Below, one piece after another: positions 28,098 to 32,048 of a DNA stretch of 32,048 nt (its first letter is position 1; each line of letters starts with the position of its first letter). Source of the stretch: an uncultured Sphingobacterium sp. (lineage in GTDB: Bacteria > Bacteroidota > Bacteroidia > Sphingobacteriales > Sphingobacteriaceae); NCBI GenBank assembly GCA_947630335.1, contig CANRHE010000013.1, positions 1 through 32,048 of the forward strand. Reading direction: 5' to 3'. The notes beneath the pieces were generated by a model. It searched no databases and was not told where the DNA came from. It saw only the letters and a program-made list of their open reading frames with translations. Position numbers and translations under genes: made by a program.

Positions 28098-31000
28098 TTA
28101 TTGAGGTCCGAAAAAATAACTATACTTATTTAACAATTCATCTACGGCCTTCTGTACTTCTACATCTTTATACTCTTCAGCCAAAAGCTTATAACGCTGT
28201 AAAGCGATTAAACCTAAACGAACATTACGCTCATTAGCTAAGTTTCTATTTTTTGGATTAGATGTATAGTAATGCATATACTCTTTAATGTAATTTATAT
28301 TACGCAATGATACTTCTGTAGCTTTAGCTTGCTCACCTGTTTTATACATAGCGTCCACAAGCATGATATAACTCATAGGCTCACTCATTTGGTAAGTACG
28401 CTTAGGCATATTTTCATAAGCATTATTAACAACATTACGAGCTTCCTCTATTTTACCTAACTGTATTAAATTCTGAGCAGTTTCTCCAAAAATTCCACTT
28501 ACATACAAACTTAAATAACGATAAGAGTCAGGATCAATATACTTAGCCTTAGCAATATTACCCCATGAATATTTGTTCATAATATTATTATAAACTGTAT
28601 TCACATCCATTAGCTGTTGTCCTTCAGAATCCTCCACAACCAAATCAATATCAATTGGCATCAACTTTAATGCAAACCCTTCAGTTACGAGATATTTATC
28701 TAAACCTATATAATTAGTTTCTGGCGTAGTAGTAGTAAAATACACCGGTCTCTTCCAATCATTTTCAGCTAGAATAGCAAGTAATGACAGTTCCGCTCTA
28801 CTCACATAATTCATAGAATAATTCCACTTCATCGTATCTACAATAGCATGTTCCCATTCTTTAGGGACAACATTATTAGATTTTACGGATTCCTTATTAA
28901 TATGTAGTTGCATATTTTTAGTAGGTAATAGATTCACCCACTCACCACTTTGTAATTGTGCTTTATTGTTTTGATCATCTGAAAGCATAATCTTCAATAA
29001 ATCTTGAACATCAACATATCCTGGAATTTGGAAATCTTGATAATAAATAACATCGCGAACTCCATCCTTAAATTTTTCTGGATCAATATTAATTGGTAGA
29101 GCATCAGCGTCATTTACTTTTTCCAACATTTGGCGCATATACCAATCAGAAGAAAGCAAACTTAAATTAACTACACGCACATCAGTACGTATGCCTTCCA
29201 CTTCTTGAGCATACCACAGTGGGTAAGTATCATTATCTCCATAACTGAACAAAATAGCATTAGGGGCACAAGATTCCAAATAGTTCTTGGCCATATCTCG
29301 GGCTAAAAACTTTTCGGAACGATCATGATCATTCCAATTCTCAGAAGCTAAAATAATTGGCGCAGCTAACAGCCCAACACCTATTGCTACAAAACTCGCT
29401 GTTTTAGGTTTAATTTTTTTAGACAGAAAATCTGCTATGGCGAGAACCCCTAATCCTATCCAAATGGAAAAGGCATAAAAAGATCCTGCATAAGCATAAT
29501 CACGTTCTCGAGGTTGATTAGGTGTTTGATTTAAGTACAAAACAATGGCTAATCCAGTAAAGAAAAACAACAAGAATACAACACCTGCATCTTTTTGATT
29601 TTTTCCGAAATGCCAGTACGCCCCTACCAAACCTAATAATAAAGGTAGGAAGAAATAAGTATTACGCGCTGGATTTTCTAATTCGCCAGCTGGCAAATCA
29701 TATTGCCCTCCGTAAATAGCATTATCTATTGGTTTTATACCAGAAATCCAATTACCCTCAAAAGTACTTCCTTGCCCTTGAATATCATTTTGGCGACCAG
29801 CAAAGTTCCACATAAAGTATCGACCATACATATGTCCTATCTGGTAACCAAAGAAAAACTTAAGATTATCGACAAATGTAGGTTTTTGATCAGGACCTAA
29901 TCCTAAATATTGTCTATAAAAAGTAGGATGGTCACCTTTATCGCTATGAATACGAGGAAAAATGGTCTCACGCTCATATTTGTAATCATTTTTTTTCTTC
30001 GCAACAACATATTTATCCTTATCCTTTCTGTATACATTACCTGATTCAAAGATATCTACTGGTCTAGCATCGAAATACTTTCCTTTTAACAATGGTTCAT
30101 CTCCATACTGTTCTCTATTTAAATAGCTTAAAAAAGCAAAAGCATTATCGGGATCAGAATTGTTAAGTGTTGGGTTTGCTTTGGCACGTATAAGAATCAT
30201 AGCAAAAGAGCTATACCCGAAAATCACAAACCCTAAAGATATTAAAGCAATATTAAGAATAGGTTTAACTTTCTTAATAGAATACCACAACCCATAAACC
30301 AAAGCTCCTACTAATAATAAAGCAAAAAATGTCACTCCAGAGCCAAAGCCTAGTCCAAGCGTATTAACAAAGAATAAGTCCGTAAATGCAGCCAACTTAA
30401 TCATGTACTGAATTACACCCCAAAGAACAAATGCTAATACAGCAACTCCTATTAGGAGAGACTTTATAACACCTTTAGTCGTAACTTCTTTCGTCTTTCT
30501 AAAATAAATGACTAGTGCAATAGCTGGAATTACTAATAAATTCAGTAAATGGACACCTATTGACAAGCCCATTACATAAGCTATGAATATCAACCAACGA
30601 TCACCACCTTGTTCTTCTGCGCGAACTTCCCATTTTAATATCGCCCAGAATACTATAGCCGTACAGAGAGATGACATCGCATACACCTCTGACTCAACAG
30701 CAGAAAACCAAAATGTATCCGTAAAGGTATAAGCCAAAGCTCCCACTAAGCCAGCTCCCATTACCTTCAACAGATCATTTTCAGCTATTTGATTAGATAA
30801 ATCATCAGCTTTACCTAAGATAACTTTACGTCCTAAAGCGGTTATAGACCAAAACAAAAACATGATTGTCAAACCTGAACATACCGCTGAACCAATATTC
30901 ATCCAATAGGCAATTCTAGTTACATCTCCTAATGCTAAATTTGAAAACACATTCTGTATCATCAAAAACAATGGTGCTCCTGGCTGATGTACAATCTGCA

Positions 31001-31136
31001 TCTTATAAGCAGATGCAATAAATTCACCACAATCCCACCAACTCGTTGTCTTTTCTACCGTAAGTACATAGACTAACGTGGCAACAATTCCGCAGAACCA
31101 TCCTAATAGGTTATTAATCTTATTATAATTCATCAT
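28098..31136 (-). CDS. DUF2723 (TMEM260-like) multi-TM membrane protein, putative glycosyltransferase
   Basis: 1012 aa; N-terminal TTSWWDCGEFIASAYKMQIVHQPGAPLFLMIQNVFS typical of DUF2723; many TM helices; NQTPNQPRERDYAYAGSFYAFSIWIGLG motif; C-terminal helical repeats. Confidence 0.9.
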   Translation of the reverse strand: MMNYNKINNLLGWFCGIVATLVYVLTVEKTTSWWDCGEFIASAYKMQIVHQPGAPLFLMIQNVFSNLALGDVTRIAYWMNIGSAVCSGLTIMFLFWSITALGRKVILGKADDLSNQIAENDLLKVMGAGLVGALAYTFTDTFWFSAVESEVYAMSSLCTAIVFWAILKWEVRAEEQGGDRWLIFIAYVMGLSIGVHLLNLLVIPAIALVIYFRKTKEVTTKGVIKSLLIGVAVLAFVLWGVIQYMIKLAAFTDLFFVNTLGLGFGSGVTFFALLLVGALVYGLWYSIKKVKPILNIALISLGFVIFGYSSFAMILIRAKANPTLNNSDPDNAFAFLSYLNREQYGDEPLLKGKYFDARPVDIFESGNVYRKDKDKYVVAKKKNDYKYERETIFPRIHSDKGDHPTFYRQYLGLGPDQKPTFVDNLKFFFGYQIGHMYGRYFMWNFAGRQNDIQGQGSTFEGNWISGIKPIDNAIYGGQYDLPAGELENPARNTYFFLPLLLGLVGAYWHFGKNQKDAGVVFLLFFFTGLAIVLYLNQTPNQPRERDYAYAGSFYAFSIWIGLGVLAIADFLSKKIKPKTASFVAIGVGLLAAPIILASENWNDHDRSEKFLARDMAKNYLESCAPNAILFSYGDNDTYPLWYAQEVEGIRTDVRVVNLSLLSSDWYMRQMLEKVNDADALPINIDPEKFKDGVRDVIYYQDFQIPGYVDVQDLLKIMLSDDQNNKAQLQSGEWVNLLPTKNMQLHINKESVKSNNVVPKEWEHAIVDTMKWNYSMNYVSRAELSLLAILAENDWKRPVYFTTTTPETNYIGLDKYLVTEGFALKLMPIDIDLVVEDSEGQQLMDVNTVYNNIMNKYSWGNIAKAKYIDPDSYRYLSLYVSGIFGETAQNLIQLGKIEEARNVVNNAYENMPKRTYQMSEPMSYIMLVDAMYKTGEQAKATEVSLRNINYIKEYMHYYTSNPKNRNLANERNVRLGLIALQRYKLLAEEYKDVEVQKAVDELLNKYSYFFGPQ

Positions 31137-31356
31137 ATAATTTCTTTGAGCCCAAAATTAAATATTGATACTTTAATATCTTAGGTCTTTTAAACTTTGC
31201 TTCGAAAATAAGGAATACAAACATATAAATGAATAGAAAATTCACATTTTAATACAGCTTTACATGTATTTTCTCAAAAAAAACTTTGTTAAGAAAAAAT
31301 AACTAAAAATTATTGCATTGATTATCAATAGAAACAAGATCTATTGAGAAAAAATA

Positions 31357-31387
31357 TTTGGAGATTAAACAAAGTGGCGTATATTTG
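31357..31387 (+). promoter_or_regulatory. promoter of tRNA-Gln copy 1
   Basis: TTTG (31357-31360)-N19-TATATTTG (31380-31387), exact Bacteroidota consensus. Confidence 0.85.
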
Positions 31388-31439
31388 CATCATCAAATGT
31401 GAACAACATCATTCTGATATCAATTACAAATGATTTGTT

Positions 31440-31510
31440 TGTCCGATAGTATAAGGGTAGTACAACAGTTTTTGGTTCTGTTTGTCTTGGTTCGAATCCA
31501 GGTCGGACAA
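31440..31510 (+). tRNA. tRNA-Gln (anticodon TTG), copy 1
   Basis: Acceptor TGTCCGA/TCGGACA, anticodon loop TTTTGGT (TTG), T-loop GGTTCGAATCC; CCA not encoded. Confidence 0.95.
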
Positions 31511-31516
31511 CAAATA

Positions 31517-31546
31517 AAAGGGGGTTACAAATGTAGCTCCCTTTTG
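31517..31546 (+). terminator. hairpin terminator of tRNA-Gln copy 1
   Basis: AAAAGGGGGTTAC-AAAT-GTAGCTCCCTTTT. Confidence 0.7.
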
Positions 31547-31623
31547 TATTATAAGTCCCAAGATATAATTCATTTTTCTCTAATCATTATTTAATAATTA
31601 ATTACAAATACAAACAACAAAAC

Positions 31624-31654
31624 TTTGTTATTTCAAAAAACTGGTGTATATTTG
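31624..31654 (+). promoter_or_regulatory. promoter of tRNA-Gln copy 2
   Basis: TTTG (31624-31627)-N19-TATATTTG (31647-31654), exact consensus and spacing. Confidence 0.85.
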
Positions 31655-31706
31655 CATCATCAAATGTGATTGACATCATTCTGATATCAATTACAGATGA
31701 TTTGTT

Positions 31707-31777
31707 TGTCCGATAGTATAAGGGTAGTACAACAGTTTTTGGTTCTGTTTGTCTTGGTTCGAATCCAGGTCGGACAA
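31707..31777 (+). tRNA. tRNA-Gln (anticodon TTG), copy 2, identical to copy 1
   Basis: Same 71-nt sequence, offset by 267 bp. Confidence 0.95.
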
Positions 31778-31783
31778 CAGATA

Positions 31784-31813
31784 AAAGGGAGTTGCAAATG
31801 TAGCTCCCTTTTG
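31784..31813 (+). terminator. hairpin terminator of tRNA-Gln copy 2
   Basis: AAAAGGGAGTTGC-AAAT-GTAGCTCCCTTTT. Confidence 0.7.
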
Positions 31814-31917
31814 TATTATTATTCTTTTTAGAAGAGAGCACAACTTACAAAACCATTCTATAATCTAACTTTTTGTGTTCATCACATGTTTAGCTTTTTA
31901 TTTCAATATCTATTCGA

Positions 31918-31925
31918 TAACTTTG
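31918..31925 (+). promoter_or_regulatory. putative promoter -7 element TAACTTTG for a gene beginning near or beyond the window end
   Basis: TAnnTTTG match; TTTT 19 nt upstream (31895-31898), one mismatch to TTTG. Confidence 0.4.
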
Positions 31926-32048
31926 CAAAATCATTAGGGGGATTTATGCGTTAATTCTAATGCGTTATTCTAATAATGAGCGTTCTGATTGAATTATCTT
32001 TTATATAATTTTAAATATACAACAGCATGCCTTTGCAATTTAACACGG

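Larger units (their letters stand above)
31383..31820 (+). repeat. tandem duplication of a complete tRNA-Gln transcription unit (period 267 bp)
   Basis: Near-identical blocks from the TATATTTGCATCATCAAATGTGA leader through the tRNA to the terminator in both copies; the linker between blocks is unrelated. Confidence 0.9.

Noticed and set aside
31284-31330. Possible decayed third tRNA promoter upstream of copy 1 (ACTTTGTTA ... TTATTGCATTGATTATCAAT)
   Set aside because: Resemblance to the copy 2 promoter is weak, spacing does not fit TTTG-N19-TAnnTTTG, and there is no tRNA remnant.
31602-31841. 79-aa minus-strand ORF containing VVRPGFEPRQTEPKTVVLPLYYRTN
   Set aside because: It is the antisense translation of tRNA-Gln copy 2, a common false ORF; no independent support.

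Overview
The window looks like chromosome from a Bacteroidota organism, probably a Sphingobacterium-like member of Sphingobacteriaceae: it is AT-rich, carries TAnnTTTG-type promoters, and has matching gene content. From left to right it contains: an N-anchored protein with a propeller-like C-terminus; a DHH phosphoesterase (NrnA-like); an FKBP-type lipoprotein; a TatD hydrolase; a type I asparaginase; an OmpR-family two-component system followed by a CzcB/CzcA/TolC-type heavy-metal RND efflux operon; a seven-gene minus-strand operon (1010-aa TPR protein, plug-less outer-membrane barrel, HU-like/SPOR membrane protein, ExbB, ExbD, TonB, FolC); a multi-TM COG4389 protein usually misnamed 'site-specific recombinase'; pyrB and pyrR; a DUF2723 membrane protein; and two near-identical tRNA-Gln(TTG) transcription units. 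I found no CRISPR array, transposase, phage gene or defence island. The observations most worth following up are: (i) the TPR/barrel/HU-SPOR/ExbBD/TonB operon as a possible dedicated trans-envelope machine; (ii) an 11-bp-phased TTCTA repeat array between the two-component genes and the efflux operon, abutting a weak promoter; (iii) two tRNA-Gln units, each with a perfect TTTG-N19-TATATTTG promoter and its own terminator whose substitutions preserve pairing; (iv) several unusually long perfect palindromes used as terminators, two with 29-bp arms and no loop; and (v) an 18-bp palindrome overlapping the -33 element of the envelope operon promoter. All functional calls come from reading sequence and motifs; no database search was run.
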